NCBI GenBank assembly: GCA_963575745.1
Contig: CAUYUJ010011570.1
Span: forward strand, 125,001 to 189,000
Reading direction: 5' to 3'
Source of the DNA: Prorocentrum cordatum
Lineage: Eukaryota; Sar; Dinophyceae; Prorocentrales; Prorocentraceae
DNA: 64,000 bases
Below are positions 40,145-50,964 of this stretch, in pieces. The notes beneath the pieces were generated by a model. It worked only from the letters and a program-made list of their open reading frames with translations, was not told the DNA's origin and did no database searches. The translations under genes and the position numbers were made by a program. Each line of letters opens with the position of its first letter. Position 1 is the first letter of the stretch.

Positions 40145-41239
40145 TCAGTACTGCTGGACGGAGGCCTGGGCCTGCTCGACCATCCAGTTGGCGGTCGTCT
40201 CGGTGATGCTCCACTCGGAGAGCTGGTCGCTAATCGGCTTCAACTCGTACATGCCTCCAGGAGCATCGGTCAGCTTGGAGATCTCCCAGCGGTCGTTCTC
40301 GGTGGTGATACTGAACACGCCTTTGAACGGGTTGGTGCCGATCTTGATTGAAGGGCCCCACTTCCCTGTGTTCTCGAAGTGCTTGCGGACGAGCGGCCAG
40401 AGGGCGCTCAGGACGCGGTTCTTCTGGCGGGCCTGCAGCGGCATATCCCTGCGGCATCTCAGTGGATGAAGGGAGGTGTTGCGGTAGTCCTGCCATGTCA
40501 CGGGGTTCGCGAGGAACCAGTCATGGAAGTCGCGGGCCTTCTGCTCAGAGTTGAAGGTGACGGCGAACGCTTGAGATACTTTGTGGAAATGACCTGTCAT
40601 CCCTTCGCTGATGGCGGCAGGAAGTCGGCTTTTCATCTGGTTGAAGACTGTGTGCCTATACGGCTCAGTGACTGGGCGAGGAAAACCGCTGCTCCACCGT
40701 CTGGTAGGATCGATCTGGTTGTGCTCGTCGTTGGCGAGATCGATCATTGGAATCTCGGAAGCGCGGGAGCCAGCACTGGTGCCCCTTCCTAAGCGACGAG
40801 ACTTGGATGGCGGCCGAGTTGAAGCGGAGCCTGCATCGGACGGAGCTCGCTGTAGTTCGGCAAGGGACGCTTCGAGCCTGGCCATCTTCTCATTCATCTG
40901 ACGTTGAATCTCGAGCCCTGCGTTTTTGGCGGTGGGGTTGCCGTCTTCGGTGTCAAAGAAGGCAGCGTTGGTGGCGGCTTCTTGATGGGCATGCTCGAGT
41001 CGAGACACTCGTAGGTCCATGTCGAGAACGAGGGCTTGGTGGGCTTTCTTAGCTTCTTCGAACTTGTCCTCCATGGCGAGCTCGAGATCGGAAATCTTCT
41101 CCTCCAGTTCTTCAGCAACGGCGAAACGTTTTTTTGTTTTTTTGACATCTCTGATGTCGTCCCTCGTGGCGCTCATGCCGCCGTTCATCCCTTCTAGAAC
41201 TTGGAGCAACTGAGCATTGGATACCTCGGCAGCGGCCAT
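40145..41239 (-). CDS. LINE ORF1 protein (coiled coil plus nucleic-acid-binding-like domain)
   Basis: ATG at 41239, chosen because an upstream in-frame TGA at 41297-41299 rules out extension and this is the first ATG after it; 364 codons. Residues about 30-100 form a heptad-rich coiled coil (VAEELEEKISDLELAMEDKF ... MDLRVSRLEHAHQEA), with another helical stretch near 120-140 (MNEKMARLEASLAELQ). A Ser/Arg/Gly-rich linker follows. The C-terminal half has AFAVTFNSEQKARDFHDWFL, which fits the second half of an RRM-like fold as in other LINE ORF1 proteins. It presumably binds element RNA as a multimer. The stop is TGA, with ORF2 continuing in the same frame. Confidence 0.8.
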   Translation of the reverse strand: MAAAEVSNAQLLQVLEGMNGGMSATRDDIRDVKKTKKRFAVAEELEEKISDLELAMEDKFEEAKKAHQALVLDMDLRVSRLEHAHQEAATNAAFFDTEDGNPTAKNAGLEIQRQMNEKMARLEASLAELQRAPSDAGSASTRPPSKSRRLGRGTSAGSRASEIPMIDLANDEHNQIDPTRRWSSGFPRPVTEPYRHTVFNQMKSRLPAAISEGMTGHFHKVSQAFAVTFNSEQKARDFHDWFLANPVTWQDYRNTSLHPLRCRRDMPLQARQKNRVLSALWPLVRKHFENTGKWGPSIKIGTNPFKGVFSITTENDRWEISKLTDAPGGMYELKPISDQLSEWSITETTANWMVEQAQASVQQY

Positions 41240-41396
41240 TGCACTGCCAGGAAACGAGACAAGAGTCTGGAGAAACAAACTGGGTGGCAAAATGCCTCAG
41301 TGTGCGAAAAAAGGGTCAACCCCCGACCCTTGTGTCGCGGGCCGAGTCGGGAGCAGCCCTGCTCTGACCTGGCCAGCTGCCTTGAGGATATGCCAA

Positions 41397-41423
41397 CTTG
41401 AGCCAAGACCTGAACCAGAATGG
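41397..41423 (-). other. Two truncated spliced-leader relics in tandem
   Basis: Directly 3' of the full leader on the minus strand: CCATTCTGGTTCAGG (41423-41409), matching the leader's last 15 bases at 12 positions, then TCTTGGCTCAAG (41408-41397), matching its last 12 at 11 positions. No base separates leader and relics. Such stacked relics are the recorded mark of mRNAs trans-spliced again after a processed copy reintegrated. Confidence 0.8.
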
Positions 41424-41445
41424 CTTGAGCCAAAATGGCTACGGA
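41424..41445 (-). other. Complete dinoflagellate spliced-leader sequence (22 nt)
   Basis: Minus strand reads T, CCGTAGCC, ATTTT, GGCTCAAG, the exact dinoflagellate leader DCCGUAGCC...GGCUCAAG with D = U. It sits 185 bases upstream of the ORF1 ATG. There is no GT donor and no Sm site downstream, so this is a genomic copy of a leader from a reverse-transcribed trans-spliced mRNA, not a leader-RNA gene. Confidence 0.95.
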
Positions 41446-44070
41446 AGAGGAGGAGGAGGAGAAGAAGGAAGGAAGGACGAGGGTAGTGAGGCTTCGAACA
41501 AGGAGGATACCTATGTTCAGGAACCACGCTACTTCAAAAAGGACACTGGACATGAACGGTTCTCATCCTCTCTCACGCGCTGGCACAATGGCGAGGTTTG
41601 CCACATGCAGTGGTTCATCGCGTTCGATGATCACGCGCTGCCATGAAATTGCAACTTGACATCCTCATCCTAAACCCCTCCATCTGGCACAGCCCGTAAT
41701 TGATAATTCACCTCTTTCCTATACTGTTCCTCCCACATGTTCGCCTTCGGCATGACCGACAATGCTGTACCGCTTATGTGCAAAACTCTGTGTTCCCAAT
41801 CGACTGTCTATGCTGATCTTTCTTTACTCGTCTTCAAGCCTCCGAGGCATATGCTGATCGCTCATGCTCCCAACTTTGCGGCCCGTAGTCCGACCGACAT
41901 TCTCCCACCAATACGACAGCGCTTCATGAACCTTATCTAAACGCGCAACCGCAATATGAATGGCACACCGAGAAACAACAGCACGATGGCAACCGTCAGG
42001 ACGACGAGGACGACGACAGACGAGGACCAGAGAAAATGAGACTACGAGAAGTCATCAAATAATGTACATCCACCTCCGCATCGTCATCCTCCTTCCTCAT
42101 CCCTTCCCTCCTCCTCCTCGTTTTGATCCTCCTACTCCTCCTCCTCCGTCTGGCCCCCCCCGACCCTTGGGACCGTCACAGCAATCCGTTACAACTGAAG
42201 AAACAAACTCACATGACATAGTATCCTCTCGTTCGTCCTCCTCCAACATCCTCCTCCTCCTCCTCCTCCACCTCATGCCTCAGAATCGGCTCCTCCTTGG
42301 GCTCGTTTTGACCACAATGTCGAGGGGAAACCGTCCTCAGGCACATCAACGTGGAAACACCACAGACAGGTCTTGATCCTCAAGGTTCGATCCTGGAACC
42401 TCGATCCCCCACCCCCGTCCCTCCTCCCAATTCATTCGAGGCCCAGCTGCAGAGAAGACTCAGCGATGCCGAGATGCGCAGGTGGACGAGAGCGCCCTGA
42501 GAGCCAAACCTCCAGTGCAGTCAGGCAGCCTCCCAAACCCGAATGGAGGATAGGGGCTCAATCCTCTAGCGACTCGGAAAGATTGCGACGGATCCGCGCG
42601 GCCGTGCTTCAGTGCCGCTGCCGTGGCCGCACAGGAGCAGCCACCATGAGGAGAGGATGGTCAGAGATACCCATCGAATGATTGCCGCCGCTCCATCCCG
42701 CGGGCCGCCGCCACCGAAGGTTGGGGGTGGCCGAACGATACTGATGCCGCCACTCCCTGGATCTCTCACGGCCTACGCTCTAACCGGGATTATGAGGCGA
42801 ACCCGGCCGTGGCGGGGGATCCCCGAAAAGCCTCAAAACGGCGGAAACGAAGGAAGGGCATCGGTATCGGTACTGACAGGAAGACCCTGATATCGGGCGT
42901 CGCGAAAACAATGGCGCATCGCGAAAAATCACGACTGGAGCCCTAAACACCATCTTGCTGCTGCATCTGTCGAGCCGGCTCGATCTGGGCTGGGTCCTGG
43001 CCTGAAAGGGGGCGAGAACACCCGGCGCGCAGAAATTGCAACGCAAATCTCAGGAGCCATCCACCCCCCCGATCTCCGCGCGCACGGGGATTCCGAGGCG
43101 AAGCGGTTAGTGGCGCCGAGGGCCGAAGAGGCGGAAGCGAGGGTAACCAGCCTCGATCTGATCCGTGCCCGTGCCCCTAAGACTGACAAACGCCCAAATG
43201 CGACGCCAATCCGAGCGACATGCGCCGGGAAACCGAGGGAATGCTTAACCCCGAGCCTTGGATAATAAAATTACCCCACCCCTTCACTACTGAGTGTTGA
43301 TTATCCCCGGCGAATGCAGGCGATGCGAATCATCGGGGCAGGGATCCGTTCCAAGATGGCAAAGAGTGTCGAGCGTCGGTAGCGGTCTCGGCACCCTGGG
43401 CGAGGAGCTGTTCTAGCAACACCCGATCGGTAGCGGTCTGACTTCTCCCCCGAGAGGGGGGCATACCCCGCCCGCCCCACGCTCCGCGCGCGCCCGCGAG
43501 GGCTCGCCCAGCTCGTTCCCCTGCTCCCTTCCCCGAGAAGGCTCTCCCACCCCGACCCCCGCTGGGCGCGCGGTGGCGCGCGGGCGCCCGCTTGGCATGC
43601 TCGCCCACCTCGTTCCCCTGCTTCAGGGGCAGAAGCGGGACGCCCAGCTGGGCGGCGGGGAGCGGCCCGCCCGGCGGCTGGGACGACAACAGACACGGGT
43701 GGCGAGCCAGCGTCGCCCTTGTGAAGCCATCGGGGGCCGCAGTCGGCCCCCAGGAAGGTCCCAAGGGGTCGGGGCGAAGCAAATTGCAGCCTCTGGGGCG
43801 GGGTCTGGACGTCCGCGGACCAAAGTCTCGGATAAGCCGTCTCTTCCTCCTCAGCCCCTCCCTTCCTCACATATTCTCCCCTACTTTTCCCTCCTTCCTC
43901 TGCTCATAGAATCCTGCCTCAAGTGGTGGGTGCTCTGGCCTTTCCCACTGTCCTCCTCTCGGATCCGTGATGCCTACTTGAAATTTCCCACATGCCTCGT
44001 GGGCTCCTGGTTTTCTCTCACTCATGTTTCACCTCCTCGTTCTCCTTCTCCTTGTAACCTGCACTCGCGC
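41446..44070. other. No gene recognised
   Basis: 41443-41485 is a GGA/GAAGGA tract; 42090-42160 and 42235-42275 are TCCTCC tracts; 43440-43700 is GC-rich. Open frames are short or Arg/Pro-rich without domains. Confidence 0.55.
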
Positions 44071-44071
44071 G

Positions 44072-44175
44072 CAGCACACGTACATGCAGCACACGTGCAG
44101 CACACGTGCAGCACACATGCACACAACATACACACGCACTACACATCATACATACACACATCTACAGCCGCGCAC
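44072..44175 (+). repeat. GCAGCACACGT / ACACAC microsatellite
   Basis: 11-bp GCAGCACACGT units repeated about four times, grading into CA-rich sequence. Confidence 0.8.
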
Positions 44176-44289
44176 ACAGACACACCATCCGACGCTAGTG
44201 CAAACCTGGCGTGTTGTTTACATGTCACACCCCAGAGGTATTCACGACACACTAGGCACCTACATAAGACACACGTCCATTTAGAGATC

Positions 44290-44825
44290 ACGACCGTGGC
44301 AGGCGTGGCACTCTCTCGACACCAGAGGGGTTGCGCAGGGGGTGGTCTCTAGTTCGCGGCCCCTATGCGTGTCAGGGTCGGCGAGCGTAGCAGGCGTGGC
44401 ACTTTCTCGTCGCGCGAGGGGGTGCGCAGGGGGTGGTCTCTAACAGCGGCCCCTATACGCGCCTGGGCTGGAGAGTGTGGCAGGCGTGGCACTTTTTTGA
44501 CACCAGAAAAGCGTGCGCAGGGGGTTGGCCCCTGAGCGCGGTCTAACCCCGCTGCAGACTCGCAGGGCGTGGAAGGCGTGACACTGTATCGACACCACCA
44601 AGAGTGCGCAGAAGGTGGTCCCTGAGCGCGGTCTCTATCCGCTGCAAGATCGCAACGTGTGACAAGCGCGGCACCTTCTAGACGCCACATGGGGTGCGCA
44701 AGGGTGGTCCCTGAGCGCGGTCTCCATCCGCTGCAGGCTCGCCAAAAATGGCAGGCGTGGCACTTTCTCGACACCTCAACTGGGGTGCGCAAGAGGTGTT
44801 CCCTGAACGCGGTTGGGTCCTTCGC
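44290..44825 (-). repeat. About 90-bp tandem array related to 25.4 kb, inverted
   Basis: Plus-strand units read GTGGCAGGCGTGGCACTTTC, TCGACACC, then GCGCAGGGGGTGGTC. This is the reverse complement of GAAAGTGCCACGCCTGCCAC and GACCACCCCCTGCGC of the 24.9-25.9 kb arrays. Unit starts are near 44297, 44387 and 44478, with more diverged ones to 44820. Confidence 0.85.
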
Positions 44826-44834
44826 CAGGATATG

Positions 44835-45640
44835 TGTTTGGTTTCTTTCTTTCTTTCTCTCTCTCTCTCTCTCGCTCTGCTGTTGCAATAGAACTCTTAC
44901 GTGCACCCCCAGCTTGGACCGAGTATCCGAATCCCAGACGTTGAAATAATCGCGGCCCTGCTGTAATGCGGTCTGGTAAGAGCAACATAGAAGACGCGTG
45001 TCGACTTCAACGAGAAGTCCTGCTGATTGCTTAACGTACTTGGGCGCTGGATTCCCGTCACGGGGTTCTGGAGCTACTCCAGTAGCATGGACACATGGAC
45101 TCTGGACCAACGAGCTGCCATATGAGATGAAGAAATCCAACACCTCCCAACTGTCCTGCATAATGCTGCTTACCTTCACTTCAATGTTGGTAAGCAGCAA
45201 AACCGGCCGAGCCCGCACATCTGCAATAAGTGTGCGAGCGTTATAGAAGGGCATCGAATTCCCCTGAGGTATTTTGGAATCGAGAAAACACGGAGGTAGG
45301 AGAACATGTATGTCTCGCCTGACCTTCTCAAGCAACGCACACATTTGTCCAGCGCGGCATTGAGTTGATTCAGAATTTGAAATAGACTGCATGATCTGCC
45401 TCCGCATCGTTTCGTCTTCAGCTGTCGATCGGCAAGGCACTGATAGTACATAACACCAAGAATTCTGTAGAGAAACAACCACCGAACTGCAACACCATTT
45501 TCAGGATGGGCGCGGCATCCGCCAAGCGTTGCTCGAGAGAGATATCCCGTCTAATGGAGCGACCGCTAAGAAATTGGCAACGATCAGCAGTTATGCGATA
45601 GATAAACGAGGGCAATGTCATGACCAAACTACCACATGAT
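44835..45640 (-). CDS. Candidate coding segment, unrecognised, possibly frameshifted
   Basis: The minus frame ending in the 44.3-44.8 kb array is open from 45482. Its first ~200 codons (…ETMRRQIMQSISNSESTQCR…, RDIHVLLPPCFLDSKIPQGN, KVSSIMQDSWEVLDFFISYG, CVHATGVAPEPRDGNPAPKY) look protein-like rather than repetitive. An adjoining frame upstream (45648 to about 45470, ITADRCQFLSGRSIRRDISL then EQRLADAAPILKMVLQ) may join by a one-base shift. Codon third positions are less GC-rich than in the 17-22 kb segments, so it may be of different origin. No domain family recognised, and the (CTTT)/(CT) tract at 44848-44875 and the array downstream are probably not coding. Confidence 0.3.
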
Positions 45641-46925
45641 TGCCACACTGCAACATAGAAATCGTGACACGTGAACCGGCATAGCTACGGAATCGACTGC
45701 GTCCCAAAATGATACGTAAACGTTTCGAAATCGCAAGACCATGTTCTTTACATGCCACAATTTCAGCTGCCACCACTTACATATATGTGCTTACTTCAAG
45801 AAAGCCAACAGATTCCTGATCACTCCTGGGATCCTCCCAGACGCCTCCTGGAAACTGACCCATCCTGATAATCAACGACATCCCTGTTATCCTATTTATG
45901 ACTAGAGTTATGGGGCGATAGCCAGCCTTGAAAGGGGAGTAAATGGGGCCCACGCGTATTTTGACTTATTATTTATATGGTTTCCCGCTATTATGTTGTA
46001 TGCGTATCCTTATATGTTCGTCTGTGTTTCTTCGCTGTCCGGTTTTCTTCCATGCTGTGGGCCCACCCTTTTCGTGGGCCCACATTTCGTGCCCCATGAT
46101 ACCACACCCTATTTATGCAAGTTGATGTACGGCTTGGGGTTCAGGACTGCTCGTTCCTTTGCCTCTCTGAATGCATCGAAGGAAAGTGCTGTCGAAGATG
46201 CTGCACCCAGGGTCCACTGTGTTTGTTGAAAGCATGTTGATGTTGTTTGAATCTTATGTTGAAGGTGTTCGGATGTAACTTCTAGGATCAAACCCCGATT
46301 TTGAAGCGCATGGTAGTTGTATCAATGTTCGCAGAAGAAGTGCAACGGATTCCGGGGGATGTAGCTCGTATCGGGTTTCCTTCTCTGTGTTGTTGATGTA
46401 CTTTCTTTGTGAATGTCTGGGCAGTCGCAGCCAATCTGGCGCCAATTTGGCGGTGGCAATCTGGCAAGGGAGCCAACGCGAACCCAGCCTGGCGAACAAC
46501 AAAACCCTCCCAACCTGGTCAAGCCAGATTGGCCCCAGGAGCCCAATCCAATCTGCCAGTCTGGCCTTCGACTACCCAGAATGCTTACCCTTTTCTAGCT
46601 CTTTGTCGGGTCCCTGTATTTACGAATCTCCTGTAATAGTAAGCTCAATATCCATACGCACCGCCAGCGCTTCTGGCTTGAGTCTCAGATATTCCTGCCT
46701 TAGAAGCAATATAATGAGGAGACAATTGCGACAACAATACAAATTCCGGCCTTCGCCGGAATCACGAAAAAGCTGCGAACATATAGTTTTGCTTGAATTC
46801 TGCTATCTTCCCATAATTTCTCAACTTGTTCATCACTCGTCGTTATTCAGGCGGCGCCTGGAATCGACACGGTTTCGTCATCAGATTGCATGCGAACGAG
46901 GGAGCCGAAAAGGGCCCTGCTTAGC
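45641..46925. other. No gene recognised
   Basis: Lower-GC unique sequence. 46415-46560 repeats CCAATCTGGC/GCCAGATTGG words on both strands. Confidence 0.5.
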
Positions 46926-46929
46926 GTCC

Positions 46930-47455
46930 CCCGGAGGGGGTTCTCAGAACTTCAGGTGTATTCGCGCCCCCGAGGCCACGATCCCTAGCAAATTACGCCA
47001 CATTCGCGTCTCCGAGGCCACGATCCCTTGCAATTTACACAAGATTTGCGTCTCCGAGGCCACGATCCCTTGTAAATTATTCCACATTCGCGCCCTCGAG
47101 GCCACGATCCTTTTTAATTTACACCACACTCGCGCCCCCGAAGCCACGATCCTATGTAATTTATAGCATGTTCGCGCCCCCGAGGCCACGATCCCTTGCA
47201 AATTACAACAATTTCGCGCCCCTGACGCCACGATCCGTAGTAAATTACACAGCGGGCGCGCCCCCGAGGCCACACATTTGCGACCCCGAGGCCACGATCC
47301 CGCGTGAATTACACCACAGTCGCGCCCCCGAGGCAAGGATCCCTCGTAAATTACGCCGCTGTCGCGCCCCCCAGGCCACGATCCCTTGTAAAGTACGCCG
47401 CATTCGCGTCCCCGAGGCCACGATGCCCCGCAAATTACACCAAATTCGCGCGCAC
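46930..47455 (+). repeat. 42-bp tandem array (about 12 units)
   Basis: Unit: ATTCGCG(T/C)CYCCGAGGCCAC, GATCCCTTG, TAAATTACACCAC, repeated at 42-bp spacing from 46953. Because 42 is a multiple of three, a 225-codon minus frame with a 14-residue repeat (GIVASGAR...) stays open; I regard it as a by-product. Confidence 0.92.
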
Positions 47456-49235
47456 ACCCCACGCTACAAATCCACCTCGCGGAAGCTGCCCAAAGGCGCG
47501 ACTCCTTCTCCAGAGCAGAAAATAATAACCTTCCCAGAGATTGCCTGAAGCAATCCCCAGCCGTTCCCAGAGCGCTTCCAGTGAACAACTGGAGGAAAAT
47601 GCCAAGAAAGCAACAAAACATTCAACAACAACTTCAACATCTCAATCTGTTGTGCTCATCGCCAGCCGCCCTAGCATGACGTTCCCGAGTGTCATCAAGA
47701 CGGCGCCCGAACATCCCAATATAGCTCTGATGTATCCCATTATGATAGAGAGGGGGGTCGGCGGCAGGGGGCGAAGCCCTTACGGATAAACAAAATACTG
47801 CACCTCTTGGTCCATCAAATTGCATGCACATTAAAGTTCTAGTCCTCTGTGCGTGGTGTTGTGCTCGTTTGTGCGTGTAACATATTATTGTGATCTTCTG
47901 GGATGCTGGAGAAGCCGAAAATCAGGACAAGCTGAAGCTGTGAGCAAGTCATAGAAAAAATGTCGGACAAAATGTCAAGGGCCCTGGGGGTGGAGGATGG
48001 TCACTGCATCGGCCCTCGAATATGCACACCAACTTCGACAATAATTCTCAAAAATACATCCGCATTCCGTGTAGCGCACAAACTTCAATCGCGAATCTCA
48101 CGAGCGGCAGCCGAGTGCCACTTCGCTTACTTGCAGCCGCCCTCGATGAGGGCTCGGAGGAGGTGTAGGGGGCGATGTCTGGAGGTTTAGGTTAGGGGGG
48201 CGATGGTGGGGGGCACGCGCGAGTCTACCGCTGCGAGCGTGGTCACCGCCACAACTAAGCCTCAGGCATGCCGCCAATGTCAGTTTTGGTTCGTGCGAAT
48301 GCCGAACAAGTGTAGAATAACACTGAGGTCCAGAAGCCGAGGAGTTTGGGGGTGAACCGCACAAGCCCTGGCTAGCAGCGCACTTCGTTCATTCAATTAT
48401 GTTCGCTTCAAGCTCAGACTACGTTTACTCCCTTGTTGAGAGCAAATGAGTGGTGGACTTCCAGCTGCCCTCGGCGAGGCCTTGAACTAAGACCAGCCCT
48501 CGTTGAGGGCCCTTGTCACGGACCCGATCGGATGGTTGTGGAGTTGGTGTGGGGGGGGTCCTTGCGTTACCAGGTCACACAGCATATTCTGCATGCTCCA
48601 CTGCTTCTGCTCATAGTCACATATTTGCCCCTGTACGTTCTTACTGGTGCCAGGTCAAGCCTGCCTCCTTGCCCCGATTTGCTTTCGCACGGACTCTACA
48701 GATCCAAGACGCTCAAGTTCGCTCAACAAAAGGAGGTCGTGCGCGGACTCCTGCTGCCGATCTCCCCGCCTGCGCGGGCGCGCGCCTCCGATGGCATCTT
48801 CCTGAAGTCCAGGCGGCCCCCGAGCTCGGAAACGGACTCTGGGTCGTCGAGCCCGTCCGCCGCGTGCCGGAGTCCCTCGCCTCGGGCGGTTGAGCCGCGC
48901 GGCTTCGTCCTCGTCGCCACCCTCCTCCACAGCTGCACACCATGAATGCCACTCTCCCTCTCCTCTCTCCCACGAGTGTGTCCTGAGAGTGGCCGCCGCC
49001 CCTCCGCGAATTGATTTGTTCCATATGTTTGGCGCGGCCGTGGCTTTCTCAATTCGATCCCTCCGCGTCCTGCTTTCTACAAATATTCGCGCGAACTGTT
49101 TTTTTTATGATTTTGTACCATCCGACTGTTTACACTTTCTGGTACTCTCCCTGCAGCGTGGTCCTCGTTTTCGGATCGGGACTGTGCTCCCGGTGTTCAG
49201 AATGGCGCTCCCGCCCCTGCGTGGCCCGTTGTCTA
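47456..49235. other. No gene recognised
   Basis: Apart from the 47750-47790 block, no repeat or domain is visible. A 170-codon plus frame (48433-48945) lacks any motif. Confidence 0.45.
47750..47790 (+). repeat. Short dispersed block, copy 2
   Basis: Partner of 35215-35253, same orientation. Confidence 0.55.
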
Positions 49236-49239
49236 GATC

Positions 49240-49535
49240 CCACAGGTTTCGCGGGCACCACAGAACCCACAAATGTCACAAGCCGCCCCACAGATCCTAC
49301 ACGTCAAACAGGGTCCACAAATCCCACAGACAGGTTCCGCAGGTCCCCGAAGTGTCGCATGCCTGACAGGTCCCACAAGAGTTCCCCAAGTCCCACTGGT
49401 CCCGCATGTCCCGCTGGTGTCACGGGTCCCACAGGTCTCGCAGTTGCCACAGGTTCCACAGTCCCCACACGTCCCACAGGTGCCGCAGGTCTCACACGCC
49501 CCACTGGCCACAGAAGTCCCCCAAGTCGAACAGAT
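49240..49535 (+). repeat. 9-bp repeat (CCACAGGTN)n
   Basis: CCCACAGGTCTCGCAGTTGC-type units in steps of 9 bp. On the minus strand they give a Cys-Gly-Thr tripeptide repeat inside a 276-codon frame; the frame outside the repeat has no recognisable domain, so it is not called as a gene. Confidence 0.8.
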
Positions 49536-50955
49536 CTCACAAATTTCTTTTTCAGGCTGCGCAGAACATGACTGCCCCTCTTTCTTCCTATCCAGGGGGA
49601 GGGGAAGAAGGAGAGCCAGTGGGCAACGGTGAGGGAGATGGAAGGGGCAGAACGGGAGATGGGACGGTTCGGCAAAGATGGAGCACGGAGAAGGGAGGCA
49701 GGAGGAGGAGGAGTAAATGATCTCTTCTCCCTGATGTGGCATGAACTGAACCGGGCCCTGGAGGAAAAGAGTCCTCCCCCGGGACAAGCTGATCATCCTG
49801 AGTCGTATCATGACGCGGAGCCTGAACAAACAACAAATCCAAGACCACACTCCTACATGACGACTCATGCTCACACTGCCCCTCCGCACAGTCAACAAAC
49901 GTGCCCCGAAGAGGATGGCTCCAGGAGGCTGGCGGCGGTCGCCGATGGTCGCCAGGCGCTGGCCTGCGTCGCGGAAGTGGTAGCTCCCCAGGACCTTCGG
50001 CGCTGAACAAAGCTTTGCAATAACAGGGGGAGGCGTGAGGATGGAAGGGCACCACATATACACATATATATATATATATATATATATAGAAAAATGCCAA
50101 AAACGACTCTAGCCTGGGTTACAAGTGCGTGGTCTGTAAACCTCCTGGGAGCTCCCAAAGGCCAGAGAGCCGCCAGGACGCCGCGCGACACGCGCAATAT
50201 GCATGGTTTACCCTGTCAGCCTATAGGAGGTTCAGCGCACAGCGCCTTGTAAACTAGGTTAGGGGCGTTTTTTACGCCCTTGATGTACAGCTAGATCTAG
50301 ATCTATATCTATATATATATATATATATACACACTTACGCCGATCCTGGCGAGGTCCATCTTGGGCCAAGGCTCGGTGTATGCCATCCTGGCCTGTACAC
50401 CGATCTTGAGCGCAGGATGGGTCTGGCCAAAATCGGTGTAGGTGTATAGTTGGCGTCCTCCTGTATGAGATATCCTGTCAATTTGGGGAGAGCTCCTTAG
50501 AGGCTTCCAGCCGTTGTTATCAGCTGTGTGCTCCCAACCTCCCAAGCAGCGAAAAGAAACCAAGGATGACAAGTAATACGACGAACGACGGAACACAGAC
50601 ACGAGGCCCCGAAGACTGGGCAGCCCAGTGAGATGCCAGCACAGAGACGGTCGAAAATCGCAAGCACAAGAGATGGACGAAGAAAAATAGTACGATCGGA
50701 CAATGTTCATAGGGGGCTACGATGACCTGCCGTCTGAAACTGTGTCGGGTACAAGCCTCCCCTAATATGGCATTCCCTAACTTGACCTGACTCAGGCCTG
50801 GTCGACACTGTGCGTCAAAGCTAACCTGACCCACGAAAGCTAACGTGACCAACGGCTCGGCGACACCAGTGCGTCACGCGCGCGCTGTAACAAATGATGC
50901 ACGAGAACGGGGCGGCACAGCATGCAATACAAGAGTATCAACTGTATCACAGTTG
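49536..50955. other. No gene recognised; two TA microsatellites
   Basis: (TA)n at 50062-50090 and 50305-50330. GGATGG..CTGGCC words near 50350-50430. Nothing else seen. Confidence 0.5.
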
Positions 50956-50964
50956 ACACTCGTT

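Larger units (their letters stand above)
36600..41445 (-). mobile_element. Non-LTR (LINE, AP-endonuclease type) retrotransposon with spliced-leader 5' end
   Basis: Minus-strand order: spliced leader plus two relics (41445-41397), 5' UTR, ORF1 (41239-40145), then ORF2 domains endonuclease, reverse transcriptase and a Cys/His finger down to 36668. ORF2 is interrupted by one in-frame TGA, and frameshifts lie near 38810 and 37655, so this copy is probably inactive, although every catalytic motif I can check is intact. The 3' end is not sharply defined: no poly(A) tail is seen. The stop codon is followed by a palindrome, and a GGAAGAGGAGG tract occurs both at 36348 and just outside the 5' end at 41443. 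It moves by target-primed reverse transcription. Confidence 0.9.

Noticed and set aside
41424-41445. Spliced-leader RNA gene
   Set aside because: No GT donor or Sm-like site follows the leader; instead leader relics and LINE ORF1 follow, so it is a retroposed copy.
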